Part shown: positions 16,220-24,841 of the stretch, in pieces | Layout: each line of letters opens with the position of its first letter | Numbering within the stretch: the first letter of the stretch is position 1 | DNA from: Limosilactobacillus antri DSM 16041 | GTDB taxonomy: Bacteria; Bacillota; Bacilli; Lactobacillales; Lactobacillaceae | Length of the DNA: 64,000 nucleotides | Direction of reading: 5' to 3' | NCBI RefSeq assembly: GCF_000160835.1 | Contig: NZ_GG700732.1 | Location: 435,643-499,642 of the forward strand | Translations under genes and position numbers: made by a program | Notes under the pieces: generated by a model | What the model saw: only the letters and a program-made list of their open reading frames with translations | What the model was told of the DNA's origin: nothing | Database searches by the model: none

Positions 16220-18724
16220 TTACTCAAGGAAGTGGATCTGCGCGCCAATAATCTTATTTGCCGTTGGTTGCCCGCCAGCCACGTGGAGGGCCTTAAAGGG
16301 AAAACTCGGCTGGTACAGTGCGGTACCCGCCGTTTCTTCCCGCTTCAGGAAGTCATTTATCTGGTCGGCATTTACCTGGCCGGTTACGATCCGGGTAAAG
16401 AGCGCCGTCAAATCTAGCCGGAGCGCCTTAGAAAGGAAGGCCAGCTCGGTCAGTGGAACCTCCTGGACCCGGCGTTTAACGTAGTTATCCGATGCCAGCT
16501 GTTCAAAGATTACCTGGTACAGTCCCGGACGCTCCTCCTTCAGCACATCGGTGAGACCGCGCTCGGTCAGCTCCTGGTTGTACGGACCATTGACTGCCGC
16601 TGGGTACTGGACCACCGTCGACCCTAAGTCAGCATGGTCCTGGTCGTGGATGTTGCTAGTCGCACCCAGCGGGTAAGCATACTTGCCATCATACAGGAAG
16701 TTGTAGCTTACCAGCCGCTGGTCGGGATTAATCAGCTGCGACCGGCTCGTGTCAGGGATCACGACTACCCGCCCACTGATTTCGCTCTTCCCCAGCGCGG
16801 TTAGCAATTCGGTGTAGCTGGCAGGGACAAAGAGGAAGCGCGGCTGTTCAATTCGGATGATCTGAAGAATATTCTCCGCCGTCGCCGGCTCAAGGTAGCG
16901 CTTATCCGCCAGCGGGTAGCTCAGGTTCACCGAACCGGGATTGGAATTTACCACAATCGTGTGAAAACCGTCCACGTGCAGCTGGCGCATCATCATCGCC
17001 ACGAAGTAGTCACCGGCATTGCTCAGGCCCAGCCGCAGACCACCGGTACCAACGACCAACGCACTGGGCTGGGCCGTCTTCCGAACCTCGTTTTCGTCCT
17101 CAAAGGCGGCATAAAAACTGTGGGTATGTTGGGTGAATTCGCCCCCCGACGGCTCAATTTCTTTGTACTTGGCCATCAGCTGGTGGTCCTCCGCCATTCG
17201 GTAGACCTGCTCCGGACTGGTAGCCCAGAGGTGGGCAATCAGCTGGTTGCTCAGGCCATAATACTTTGCTTCCGCCAGCATCGGCTCCTTTTGGCGGTGC
17301 ACGATGACGTCCTCAATCAGCAGGCGCATCCGGTTAATCTGGTCAAAGTAAAAGGGATCGATCTTAGTCATTTCGGTTAATTCCTCGACGGAGTAGCCGC
17401 GCCGCATTGCCTCAATCAGAGTAAATAGACGCCCCGCCTCGGGATGAACCAGCTTCACCACCAGCTCGTCGTCAGACAGCTTCTCCTGCTCGTGCAACCG
17501 AGTGTCAGTGGACTGGCGGTGGGTGGCCTCAATCGCCTTGAAAACGGCCTCAATCGGGCTCCTGCCCACGCCAAAGACCGTTCCAACCGACTTCTTTTCG
17601 GTCGCCAGCTGGCGGTCGGCCTCGGGAAGCTCATGGAAGCCCCAGAGCGGAACCCGCGCTGCAATGTGGTCCATCGTCGGTTCCACCAGTGCAGCGTGGT
17701 GAATATAATCCGCGCCCAGGTCGATGTCCCGCAGCAAGCGACCCGCGTAAAGCTGCGCACAAACCTTGGCAACCGGGTACCCGGTCGACTGGGCAACAAA
17801 GGAGGTCATCCGGTCAAAGTAGGGACTGTTTTTAATGACGTAAAAGCGGTCGTTAGCGGGGTTTAACGCAAATTGAACGTGGTTGACCCCCACGATCCGC
17901 AGCTTGCGCGTGATGGCAAAGGCCGTATCCCGCATATCTTGAATCTGCCGGTCCAAGAGCGTCTGCGGTGGGTTAAACGCAACCGAGTCACCAGCATGAA
18001 TCCCGATCGGGTCCATATCCTCAACCATCGCCAGCATCATCATTGTCCCGGACTGGTCGCGCTGCACGACGACCTCAATTTCCTTATAGCCGGCCAGACT
18101 CTGTTGGACCAGGACCTGTTCTGCCCGTGACTGTTTGAGGCAGTTTTGCACGGCCGCCGCTAGTTCCCGCCGGTCATGGACAATTCGCCGGGTACTGTTG
18201 CTCTTAGGCAGCACCGACCGGATGATGACCGGATAGCCGAGCTGGTTAGCCTCCCGCAAAGCGTCCTGGTAATTATTGACGGTCGCAATCGACTTCATCG
18301 GCGCGTCCATCGAATGGAGGGTGCGGCTGAGCAGGACGGGATTGTTAATCTGGTGAATCGTCGCCTCCGGAGTGCCCAGGAGCCGGATTCCCTTCTCCCG
18401 CAGGACCCCCTTATCCATCAACCGCTGCGTCAGTTCAAAAGCCCGCCGGTTGCCCAGGGTCGGCAAAATGGCGTGCGGCTTGTAGCGGTTAATCACTGCT
18501 AATAGGTTCTCAACCGTGAGGGCCTCAATGCAGGAGTGGTCGATCACGTCATGACTTTCCAAGCTGACAGAAAAGGGGTTGTCATCGACGAAGATCGTGT
18601 GAATCCCCATCTTGGTAAACTCGGTCGCAATCTGAAAGGTAGCCGCGTCAACTTCATCCCCATGTTGAATGTCGTTGGCCCCCGCTCCAATAATCAGGAC
18701 CGAGTGGACATCACTATTATTCAT
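16220..18724 (-). CDS. Degenerate carbamoyl-phosphate synthase large subunit paralogue (pseudoenzyme)
   Basis: An 834-codon intact frame clearly homologous to CarB, against about 1064 residues for the functional copy at 25298. In the first ATP-grasp domain the glycine loop (MGGTGGG in the normal copy) is replaced by SVLPKSNSTRR near 170-180. The metal-ligand motif EVNPR is replaced by KNSPY at 298-302. In the second half the front of the ATP-grasp domain is missing and its EVNPR is QEVPL. The C-terminal MGS-like allosteric domain is absent. Carbamoyl phosphate synthesis is therefore very unlikely. The frame is open throughout and touches the carA-like gene, so the pair seems maintained. It probably descends from the arginine-linked CPS of lactobacilli (inference). 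Confidence 0.85.
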   Translation of the reverse strand: MNNSDVHSVLIIGAGANDIQHGDEVDAATFQIATEFTKMGIHTIFVDDNPFSVSLESHDVIDHSCIEALTVENLLAVINRYKPHAILPTLGNRRAFELTQRLMDKGVLREKGIRLLGTPEATIHQINNPVLLSRTLHSMDAPMKSIATVNNYQDALREANQLGYPVIIRSVLPKSNSTRRIVHDRRELAAAVQNCLKQSRAEQVLVQQSLAGYKEIEVVVQRDQSGTMMMLAMVEDMDPIGIHAGDSVAFNPPQTLLDRQIQDMRDTAFAITRKLRIVGVNHVQFALNPANDRFYVIKNSPYFDRMTSFVAQSTGYPVAKVCAQLYAGRLLRDIDLGADYIHHAALVEPTMDHIAARVPLWGFHELPEADRQLATEKKSVGTVFGVGRSPIEAVFKAIEATHRQSTDTRLHEQEKLSDDELVVKLVHPEAGRLFTLIEAMRRGYSVEELTEMTKIDPFYFDQINRMRLLIEDVIVHRQKEPMLAEAKYYGLSNQLIAHLWATSPEQVYRMAEDHQLMAKYKEIEPSGGEFTQHTHSFYAAFEDENEVRKTAQPSALVVGTGGLRLGLSNAGDYFVAMMMRQLHVDGFHTIVVNSNPGSVNLSYPLADKRYLEPATAENILQIIRIEQPRFLFVPASYTELLTALGKSEISGRVVVIPDTSRSQLINPDQRLVSYNFLYDGKYAYPLGATSNIHDQDHADLGSTVVQYPAAVNGPYNQELTERGLTDVLKEERPGLYQVIFEQLASDNYVKRRVQEVPLTELAFLSKALRLDLTALFTRIVTGQVNADQINDFLKREETAGTALYQPSFPFKALHVAGGQPTANKIIGAQIHFLE

Positions 18725-19806
18725 CAGCGCTGGGCCTCCTTTCGGTTCATCACGTCGATAAATTCGTCAAACAATGCGTTGGTTTCATCAGGCCCCGGTG
18801 CCCCATCCGGGAAGAACTGGACGGAAAATGCCGGGTATTCCCGGTGGCGGAGGCCCTGAATACTATTATCCAGCATATCGACGTAGGTAACGAAGAGCTT
18901 GGTCCGGTCAACGGTTGTTGGATCAACCTGGTAGCCCCCGCCCTGGGTCGCGTAAACGATGTGGTCGGTAATGACCTCCCGCAGCGGGTGGTTCATGCCG
19001 TGGTGCTCGACCGGCTGCCGGTTGACCTTGGCACCATTGGCCATTGCAAAGAGCTCGTGTCCTAGGCCGATGGCAAATAGCGGGACCCGTGCTTCCACTT
19101 CGCGAATCGTCGCCAAAATCGAACTTTTGAGCCGGTTCGGGTCGCCAGGGCCAGTCGACAGCACGACCCCATCTGGATCCAGGCGCAGGATCTCATCCGT
19201 CGTCGCCGTGTATGGCAGGACGGTGACGTTGCATTTCCGCCGGCTCAGCTGCCGCAGAACCCCGTTCTTGAGGCCGAAGTCAATCACGACTACGCTCTTG
19301 CCCACACCGGGATTGGGATAGGGCTTGGGCGTTGCTACCTGGGCGACCTGCTGACTGGTGAGCACGGTCGCGTGCAGCTGGTCAAAGGCGTGATCATCCG
19401 GGACCGGCACGATACTCCCCTTCAGCGGCTTTTGCGCAGCCCGTAGCTTATGGACAATCGCCCGGGTATCGACGTTAGTGATTCCCGGGATGTTCATCTG
19501 CTTTAGGTACTGGTCCAGCGTCAGCCGCCGGACATTATTCGTGGCGACATTGGAGAGGGACCGGACGACGACCCCCTTAATCGTCGGCACGATCGTTTCG
19601 TAAATATTCCGTTGAATCCCGGTACTACCAATGTTAGGCTGGGTAAACACCAGCAGCTGGTTATTATAAATCTGGTTGGTAATAATTTCCTGGTAACCGG
19701 TCATGCTGGTGTTGAAGACAACCTCACCAAACGTGACCGCAGGGGCGCCGAAGCCTTCGCCGGCAAAAACCGTGCCATCTTCAAAAATCAGGTAGCGTGC
19801 TGCCAT
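18724..19806 (-). CDS. Degenerate carbamoyl-phosphate synthase small subunit paralogue (dead glutaminase)
   Basis: A 360-residue CarA homologue of normal length. The small domain is well kept (FNTSMTGYQEI). The class I amidotransferase nucleophile is gone: GICMGHQ of the functional copy is AIGLGHE here, so the Cys at 247 is Gly (codon GGC). The catalytic His in QFHPD is also changed, to Phe at 332 (QFFPD). Glutamine hydrolysis is therefore not expected. The stop and the carB-like start share a base at 18724, so translation is coupled. A GAGGGA RBS and a TATAAT-like box lie in the 71-bp gap upstream. A scaffold, binding or regulatory role is possible. Confidence 0.87.
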   Translation of the reverse strand: MAARYLIFEDGTVFAGEGFGAPAVTFGEVVFNTSMTGYQEIITNQIYNNQLLVFTQPNIGSTGIQRNIYETIVPTIKGVVVRSLSNVATNNVRRLTLDQYLKQMNIPGITNVDTRAIVHKLRAAQKPLKGSIVPVPDDHAFDQLHATVLTSQQVAQVATPKPYPNPGVGKSVVVIDFGLKNGVLRQLSRRKCNVTVLPYTATTDEILRLDPDGVVLSTGPGDPNRLKSSILATIREVEARVPLFAIGLGHELFAMANGAKVNRQPVEHHGMNHPLREVITDHIVYATQGGGYQVDPTTVDRTKLFVTYVDMLDNSIQGLRHREYPAFSVQFFPDGAPGPDETNALFDEFIDVMNRKEAQR

Positions 19807-19877
19807 TGAATGTCCCTCCCTATGATTACTTGCTCATTAATTCACTCACATTATTATAAACGAATTTTGCCTAGCTG

Positions 19878-20789
19878 TTAATTAGAATCCGTCTTTTTCA
19901 GCTTATCCACCATCTGCTGGAAGTAGTCCGGCAACGGGACCGTAAAGACTAGCTCCTGCCCGGTCCGCGGGTGTTTAAAACCTAATAAACGGGCGTGCAG
20001 GTACTGTCCCCGGCCCGGCAGGGTTTTCCGGGGGCCGTAGAGCGGGTCGCCAGCCAGCGGGTGGCCAATTGACTTCATGTGCACCCGAATCTGGTGGGTC
20101 CGCCCCGTCTCCAGCCGGCAGGACACCAGGGTATAGTGACGGAAGCGTTCCAGCACTTTGAAGTGAGTGACCGCGTGCCGGCCATCACTGACGATCGCCT
20201 GTTTTTTCCGGTCCTTTTTTGACCGGCCAATCGGTGCGTCAACCGTCCCCGCGTCCTGCTTAATCACCCCGTGGACCAGGGCGACATACTCCCGCTGGTT
20301 GGTTTTTGCCTTGAGCTGGGCCGCCAGCGAACGGTGGGCCAGGTCGTTTTTGGCTACCATCAGCAGGCCGGAAGTGTCCTTATCAATGCGGTGAACAATC
20401 CCCGGCCGAAATTCCCCGTTAATGGTCGAAAGCGGGCAGTGGTACAGCAGGGCGTTGACCAGGGTGTGGTCCGGGTGCCCCGGCGCCGGATGCACGACCA
20501 TCCCCTGTGGCTTATTAACGACGATGACGTCATCATCCTCGTACACAATGTCAAGGGGGATCTTTTCCGGAACCAGGTCGATTTTCTGGGGCGCCTCGGG
20601 TTTAATCACGACCTGGTCCCCTACGGCCAGCTTGGCTTTGGCCTTAACCGCCTCGCCATTGACCTGGACATTGCCGTCCGCAATCCACTTTTGGAGCTGG
20701 GAACGGGAAAACTGGCGAAAATGGTGGGCGAGCGCCTTGTCCACCCGCCCGGTCAGCGTGTCATCAACCGTTAGCTTGAACGTATCCAT
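19878..20789 (-). CDS. rluD: RluA/RluD-family pseudouridine synthase
   Basis: A 303-residue enzyme that converts uridines to pseudouridine, probably in 23S rRNA. An S4 RNA-binding domain spans about 15-75 (FSRSQLQKWIADGNVQVNG). The catalytic aspartate is in GIVHRIDKDTSGLLMVAK. The C-terminal RTHQIRVHM motif is present. It follows lspA by three bases on the same strand, an order common in Firmicutes and often continuing into the pyr operon. Confidence 0.93.
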   Translation of the reverse strand: MDTFKLTVDDTLTGRVDKALAHHFRQFSRSQLQKWIADGNVQVNGEAVKAKAKLAVGDQVVIKPEAPQKIDLVPEKIPLDIVYEDDDVIVVNKPQGMVVHPAPGHPDHTLVNALLYHCPLSTINGEFRPGIVHRIDKDTSGLLMVAKNDLAHRSLAAQLKAKTNQREYVALVHGVIKQDAGTVDAPIGRSKKDRKKQAIVSDGRHAVTHFKVLERFRHYTLVSCRLETGRTHQIRVHMKSIGHPLAGDPLYGPRKTLPGRGQYLHARLLGFKHPRTGQELVFTVPLPDYFQQMVDKLKKTDSN

Positions 20790-20792
20790 CTA

Positions 20793-21239
20793 TTATTCTT
20801 CCTCTCGAATCACAATCAGCAGTAGCCAGAAGACCCCGACCGTTAAGCAGCAGTCGGCAACGTTAAAGACCGGGAAATTGACGAAGAGCAGCTCAAACAT
20901 ATCAACCACATAGCCATTCTGCAGGCGGTCAATAAAGTTCCCTACCGTCCCGGCAATGATCAGGCTGATTGGAACCAGCAGGCGCGACTGCCGGCGCCAG
21001 CGCCAGGCAAAATACAATTCGGCCAGCAAGGCGATTACGGTGATGACCGTAAAGAACCACTGCTGCCCCGCCAGAATACTCCAAGCGGCCCCGTCATTAT
21101 GCAGGTTGGTCAGCGCAACGAGCCGGCCAATAAACGGCTGACTAGCACCCAGTGCAATGTGGGCAACCACCCAGTGTTTGACCAGCTGGTCGGCAGTGAC
21201 CAGGATAGCTGTTAACAGCAAAGCTCCAATGATCGGCAC
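20793..21239 (-). CDS. lspA: Lipoprotein signal peptidase (signal peptidase II)
   Basis: A 148-residue membrane aspartic peptidase that removes signal peptides from prolipoproteins. Four hydrophobic helices are seen. The catalytic aspartates are in GNFIDRLQNGYVVDMF and FNVADCCLTVG. The length is slightly short of the usual 150-165. It lies between the ebsA-like gene and rluD with only three bases to each, so the three form one operon. Confidence 0.94.
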   Translation of the reverse strand: MPIIGALLLTAILVTADQLVKHWVVAHIALGASQPFIGRLVALTNLHNDGAAWSILAGQQWFFTVITVIALLAELYFAWRWRRQSRLLVPISLIIAGTVGNFIDRLQNGYVVDMFELLFVNFPVFNVADCCLTVGVFWLLLIVIREEE

Positions 21240-21241
21240 GG

Positions 21242-21637
21242 CTAATTCTCCTTTTCCTGTTGTTTGATAAGCACCCGCAGGCGGCGAACCGCCTTATTAC
21301 TGAAGGTAAAGTTCAAAACCTCGCCGTTAACTGTCATTGTAACGGTATGTTTAGTAAAATGGGGTTGGCGAATATCTGCCAGGGGGATCACCAGGTAGTC
21401 CTTCTGCAGGAGCCGGCTAAAGGTCAGCTTGGTCGGCGTAACCAGCACGGTCCGCCGTTTGATCTCCAAAAAGGTCAACAGCGCAAAGAGGGCAAAGAAA
21501 AGTGCCGTCAGCCACTGAAAATGAGTAATTTCCAACCAGACTACCAGACCGGCAATAAACAGCAAAAAGGTCCACGACCAGCTGATAATGGCCCCGGTCA
21601 AGTCGGGCTGATAAAAATAGCGGGTTTCTTCTTCCAT
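21242..21637 (-). CDS. EbsA-family small membrane protein
   Basis: A 131-residue protein with two adjacent hydrophobic helices at about 15-60 and a beta-rich cytoplasmic part resembling a PH-like domain (VTPTKLTFSRLL...). It matches the EbsA group of lactic acid bacteria, first described near enterococcal surface adhesin genes; its function is unresolved. It is first in the ebsA-lspA-rluD operon and starts back-to-back with the RNase HI-like gene, 38 bp apart. Confidence 0.7.
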   Translation of the reverse strand: MEEETRYFYQPDLTGAIISWSWTFLLFIAGLVVWLEITHFQWLTALFFALFALLTFLEIKRRTVLVTPTKLTFSRLLQKDYLVIPLADIRQPHFTKHTVTMTVNGEVLNFTFSNKAVRRLRVLIKQQEKEN

Positions 21638-21675
21638 CGTGTAATTAAGTTCCTTTCAATCTGAGGTGATTTTAA

Positions 21676-22065
21676 ATGATTAAAATATACACTGACGCGG
21701 CGACACGGGGCAATCCCGGTCCGACCGGAATCGGGGCCCTGGTGCTTGCTGACCATCAGCAGTTCCAGCTGACGTCAACGGTTGCTAACTGTGACAACCA
21801 CCAGGGTGAATTTGCGGCTGCCGAGTTTGGCTTCCGCTACCTTCGCCGGCATTTTCCAGCCGCGCAAACAATCCTATTCTACACTGACAGCCGCTTGCTC
21901 AGTGACGCCATTGGCAAAAATTATACAAAACATTACCAAAGCGAGCTGGACCGGCTCAATGCCCTGCTCGATTACTTCCCGACCGTGGTGACCCAGTGGA
22001 TTCCAGACGCCCAAAATCAGGGCGCCCACCACTTAGCAAACCAGGCCCTGCAATCAGCAGGATGA
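21676..22065 (+). CDS. RNase HI-family protein
   Basis: A 129-residue RNase H fold protein. The first catalytic Asp is in IYTDAATRGNPG (D7), the Glu in NHQGEFAAAEFG, and the second Asp in LFYTDSRLLSDAI. The fourth acidic residue is represented by the C-terminal DAQNQGAHHLANQAL segment. It is short for RNase HI and resembles the YpdQ/YpeP group of Firmicutes. It may cleave RNA in RNA-DNA hybrids. Confidence 0.82.
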   Translation: MIKIYTDAATRGNPGPTGIGALVLADHQQFQLTSTVANCDNHQGEFAAAEFGFRYLRRHFPAAQTILFYTDSRLLSDAIGKNYTKHYQSELDRLNALLDYFPTVVTQWIPDAQNQGAHHLANQALQSAG

Positions 22066-22159
22066 ACTCCTCCAGTATAACAAAAAGCCGTGCTGGTGTC
22101 CCGAGTAGTTCCCCGTCAAATACTTCTATAATATATAAACGCAAAAGGAGACATTTCAA

Positions 22160-22516
22160 ATGAAAAAACAGTCGACCACAATTTTTTCAATTATCCTCTT
22201 AATCATCATCGCCATCTTTGCGATTACCAATACGGCCCCCGTGGAGGTCAACCTGCTCTTCACCCGCTTCCAGAGCCCGCTGATTTTGCTGATCCTCGCC
22301 TGCCTTCTTTTGGGGGCATTGATTATTTACCTCTTTTCCCTTTCCAATCACCTGAAGCAGGGCAAAGAGTTAAAAACGCTCCGGTCCAGTAAAGCAGATC
22401 CACAAAAAATCGCCCAGCTAGAAAAGCGGGTGCAAGAATTGCTAAAGGAAAATGCCGCGCTCAAGTCCGCTAACGCTAATTTGAGCAAAGATCAGCAGAA
22501 GTCCCCGGCCAATTAA
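22160..22516 (+). CDS. LapA-domain (DUF1049) small membrane protein
   Basis: A 118-residue protein with two transmembrane helices (about 8-28 and 40-62) and a charged coiled-coil tail at 75-115 with regular Leu/Glu/Lys spacing. It matches the lipopolysaccharide-assembly protein A domain family, whose role in Gram-positives is not known. AAAGGAG lies before the start. It is a single gene. Confidence 0.78.
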   Translation: MKKQSTTIFSIILLIIIAIFAITNTAPVEVNLLFTRFQSPLILLILACLLLGALIIYLFSLSNHLKQGKELKTLRSSKADPQKIAQLEKRVQELLKENAALKSANANLSKDQQKSPAN

Positions 22517-22547
22517 AATCCGGCCAAGTGAGCTGATTAACGGCAGC

Positions 22548-22612
22548 AGACTAGCCACCGTTGCTCCCATCAGCCAGCCCTGTGGGGAATCCCGTCGACG
22601 TGAAGCTAGTCT
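22548..22612. repeat. Intergenic inverted repeat with CTAG in both arms
   Basis: AGACTAGC (22548-22555) and GCTAGTCT (22605-22612) are perfect complements around a 49-base loop. It lies in the 289-bp gap between lapA and the methyltransferase gene, in which I see no gene. A second small perfect palindrome, GAGGCCTA/TAGGCCTC, follows at 22629-22664. Confidence 0.45.
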
Positions 22613-22704
22613 ATAGCGAGCACAAATAGAGGCCTAGGGTTCGTTTTACCGAGCTTTAGGCCTCATTCATGTACCGCGTCATTCTTAGTAATAGTATTTT
22701 AGTC

Positions 22705-22791
22705 AAAGACGACCTGCTGAGGAGTTTACAACTCAGCGGGCCGTCTTTTAAAACACTTAGCGCCGGGCGAAGCTAATCCCTCGCCCGGCGC
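22705..22791. terminator. Two back-to-back hairpin terminators
   Basis: AAGACG-CC-GCTGAG pairs with CTCAGC-GG-CGTCTT at 22705-22749, ending in TTTT on the plus strand, and can end lapA. GCGCCGGGCGA pairs perfectly with TCGCCCGGCGC at 22760-22791 and lies 15 bases past the methyltransferase stop on the minus strand. Confidence 0.7.
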
Positions 22792-22805
22792 CGTTTATTC
22801 ATGTT

Positions 22806-23939
22806 TTATCTCTTCTTTTTGCCCCAGTACTGAAAGAGGTCGGTCCGTAATGCACCGTTGTACAGCTTCCGCCGCTTCGTCGCCGGAGCCCCGTAGTATT
22901 TCTCGAACTCCAAATCAGCGGTCAGAATATACTTACTCCAGGTTGTCATTGGCCGGTAGATGTCCCCCATCTGCCGGTACAGCTCGTGAACCGCCTCGTG
23001 GTCGGAGAGCCGCTCCCCGTATGGCGGGTTAGCGACAATGACCCCGTTAACTTTCTCCGTGTGCCAATCCTTAACCGCCAGCTGTTTGAAGCTAATATCA
23101 TGGGTCAGTCCAGCCGCCCGGCAGTTCTCTTGGGCAATCTCAATCATGTTCTGGTCAATATCGTAGCCATGGATATCCAGCTCAACGTCGTAGTCAGCCT
23201 GGGCATCAGCCTCGTCGCGAACCTCGTCGCTGAGGCCCGCCGACGTCAAGTTTGTCCACTGCTCACAGGCAAAGCTCCGGTTGATCCCGGGCGCAATGTT
23301 GTGACCAATCAAGGCCGCCTCAATCGGGATCGTCCCCGAACCGCAGACCGGGTCAACAAACGGGTTATCGGTAAACCAGTGGGCCAAAAGCACCAGGGCC
23401 GCGGCCATGTTTTCCTTTAATGGCGCGCCCCCTTTATTCCGCCGGTAACCCCGCTTAAACAGGCTATCCCCCGTAGTATCCAGGGTTAGCATAACCTGGT
23501 CCTTGTTAATCGCTACTTCCAGCGGGTACAGGGCACCGGTTTCCGGCAGGCGGGTCCGCCGGTGGTAAACTTCGCTTAGCCGCTGGACAATCGCCTTTTT
23601 GACGATTGCCTGGACACTGGGCACATTGTGGAGCTGGGAGTGGTGACTCCGCCCCTCCACTGGGAACTCAGCGTCAACCGGCAGGAGGTCTTCCCACGGC
23701 AGGGCCTTCGTCTGTTCAAACAAGTCGTCAAAGGTCCGCGCGGTAAACTCGCCAACAATAATTTTGACCCGGTCGGCCGTCCGCAGCCACAGGTTGCTGG
23801 TCAGGACATCCTTCATATCACCGTCGTACCGCACCCGGCCATTTTCAACCCGGGTTTCGTAGCCCAGCCGGCGGAGTTCCTTCCCCACCAGGGCCTCGAT
23901 CCCGGCGGCCGCCGTCGCCATTAACTGATATTTTTGCAA
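22806..23939 (-). CDS. THUMP-domain 23S rRNA guanine methyltransferase (RlmL N-terminal type)
   Basis: A 377-residue SAM-dependent RNA methyltransferase. The N-terminal THUMP domain spans about 45-155. The methyltransferase core has the SAM loop DPVCGSGTIPIEAALIG near 195-211, GYDIDQNMIEIAQENC, and the catalytic NPPYGERLS of N2-guanine methylation. It corresponds to Bacillus YpsC and the RlmL half of E. coli RlmKL (m2G2445 in 23S rRNA). The start follows GAGCGGATAC. Confidence 0.92.
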   Translation of the reverse strand: MQKYQLMATAAAGIEALVGKELRRLGYETRVENGRVRYDGDMKDVLTSNLWLRTADRVKIIVGEFTARTFDDLFEQTKALPWEDLLPVDAEFPVEGRSHHSQLHNVPSVQAIVKKAIVQRLSEVYHRRTRLPETGALYPLEVAINKDQVMLTLDTTGDSLFKRGYRRNKGGAPLKENMAAALVLLAHWFTDNPFVDPVCGSGTIPIEAALIGHNIAPGINRSFACEQWTNLTSAGLSDEVRDEADAQADYDVELDIHGYDIDQNMIEIAQENCRAAGLTHDISFKQLAVKDWHTEKVNGVIVANPPYGERLSDHEAVHELYRQMGDIYRPMTTWSKYILTADLEFEKYYGAPATKRRKLYNGALRTDLFQYWGKKKR

Positions 23940-24005
23940 AAGTATCCGCTCCTCTTCGTCGAAACTTCTGATACCATTGTACCCGATTCCCGGCGAAAGC
24001 CAAAG

Positions 24006-24824
24006 CTAATATTGGTCCTCCTGCATCGCTGCCGGCCAGCCATCAATCGACTGACGCGCGTCGAGGCCCTCCAGTGTCCGAACGTCGGCCGGTTCCAGGG
24101 CAAAATCGGCAATAGCAAAGTTGTCAGCCATGTGCTGACGGTTGAGGGTCTTCGGGATGACCACAATTCCCTCCTGGATCAAGAAGCGCAGGGTTACCTG
24201 GGCCGGTGTCTTGTGGTAGCGCTGGGCAACCTTAACCAGTACCGGGTTATCGAGGAAGCCCGGCTGGCCCTCGCCGAGCGGGGCGTAAGATTCGTGAACC
24301 ATCCCCCGGCTAGTCAGGTAGGCGTGCATTCGCTTCTGCTGCCAGTTGAGGTGGGTCTCAATCTGGTCCAGGGCCGGCATCACCGTCGCCCCGTCGATAA
24401 TTGCCTGGACCTGGCGGGCGTTAAAGTTGCTCAAGCCCAGTGCCCGCACCTTGCCATCCCGGTAGGCGTCTTCCAGGGCCCGGTAGGTTTCCGCATCGTT
24501 TCCGGTCGGCCAGTGAATAATCACCAGGTCGAAGTAGTCGTGGTTAAACCGGCGCAGCGATTCATCTAGTCCCCGCTTGGTTTCTGCATAACCGCTCGTC
24601 TGGACCTTGGTCGTGACAAAAACCTGGTCGCGCGGCAAGCCGCTTTCCGTCAGCGCTTCGCCAACTTCAGCCTCGTTGCCATAATACTGGGCCGTGTCAA
24701 TTAACCGGTAGCCGGTGCGCAACGCCTGCAAAACGTTGGCCGTCGTCATGGCCGGAACGGTCCGGTACGTCCCGTAGCCGATCATCGGCATAAAAATACC
24801 GTTATTTAGCTCTACTGTTTCCAT
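24006..24824 (-). CDS. Aldo/keto reductase
   Basis: A 272-residue NADPH-dependent reductase of the AKR5 type (2,5-diketo-gluconate reductase-like). The catalytic tetrad is visible: Asp and Tyr in RLIDTAQYYGNEAEVG, Lys in VFVTTKVQTSG, His in VIIHWPTG. The C-terminal IPKTLNRQHMADNF holds the NADP phosphate-binding motif. The start METVEL was chosen over an upstream in-frame ATG because GGAGG lies ten bases ahead. It begins 18 bases after the end of the broken HesB-like gene and is probably cotranscribed with it. Confidence 0.9.
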   Translation of the reverse strand: METVELNNGIFMPMIGYGTYRTVPAMTTANVLQALRTGYRLIDTAQYYGNEAEVGEALTESGLPRDQVFVTTKVQTSGYAETKRGLDESLRRFNHDYFDLVIIHWPTGNDAETYRALEDAYRDGKVRALGLSNFNARQVQAIIDGATVMPALDQIETHLNWQQKRMHAYLTSRGMVHESYAPLGEGQPGFLDNPVLVKVAQRYHKTPAQVTLRFLIQEGIVVIPKTLNRQHMADNFAIADFALEPADVRTLEGLDARQSIDGWPAAMQEDQY

Positions 24825-24841
24825 TTTAAAAGCCTCCAAGT

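Noticed and set aside
16220..18724. The short CarB paralogue as an assembly or frameshift artefact
   Set aside because: The frame is open throughout, the losses are spread over many separate motifs, and the CarA partner also has two key residues changed.
22629..22664. tRNA-like GGTTCG in a palindrome after lapA
   Set aside because: No acceptor or anticodon stem can be drawn; only the 8-bp palindrome is present.
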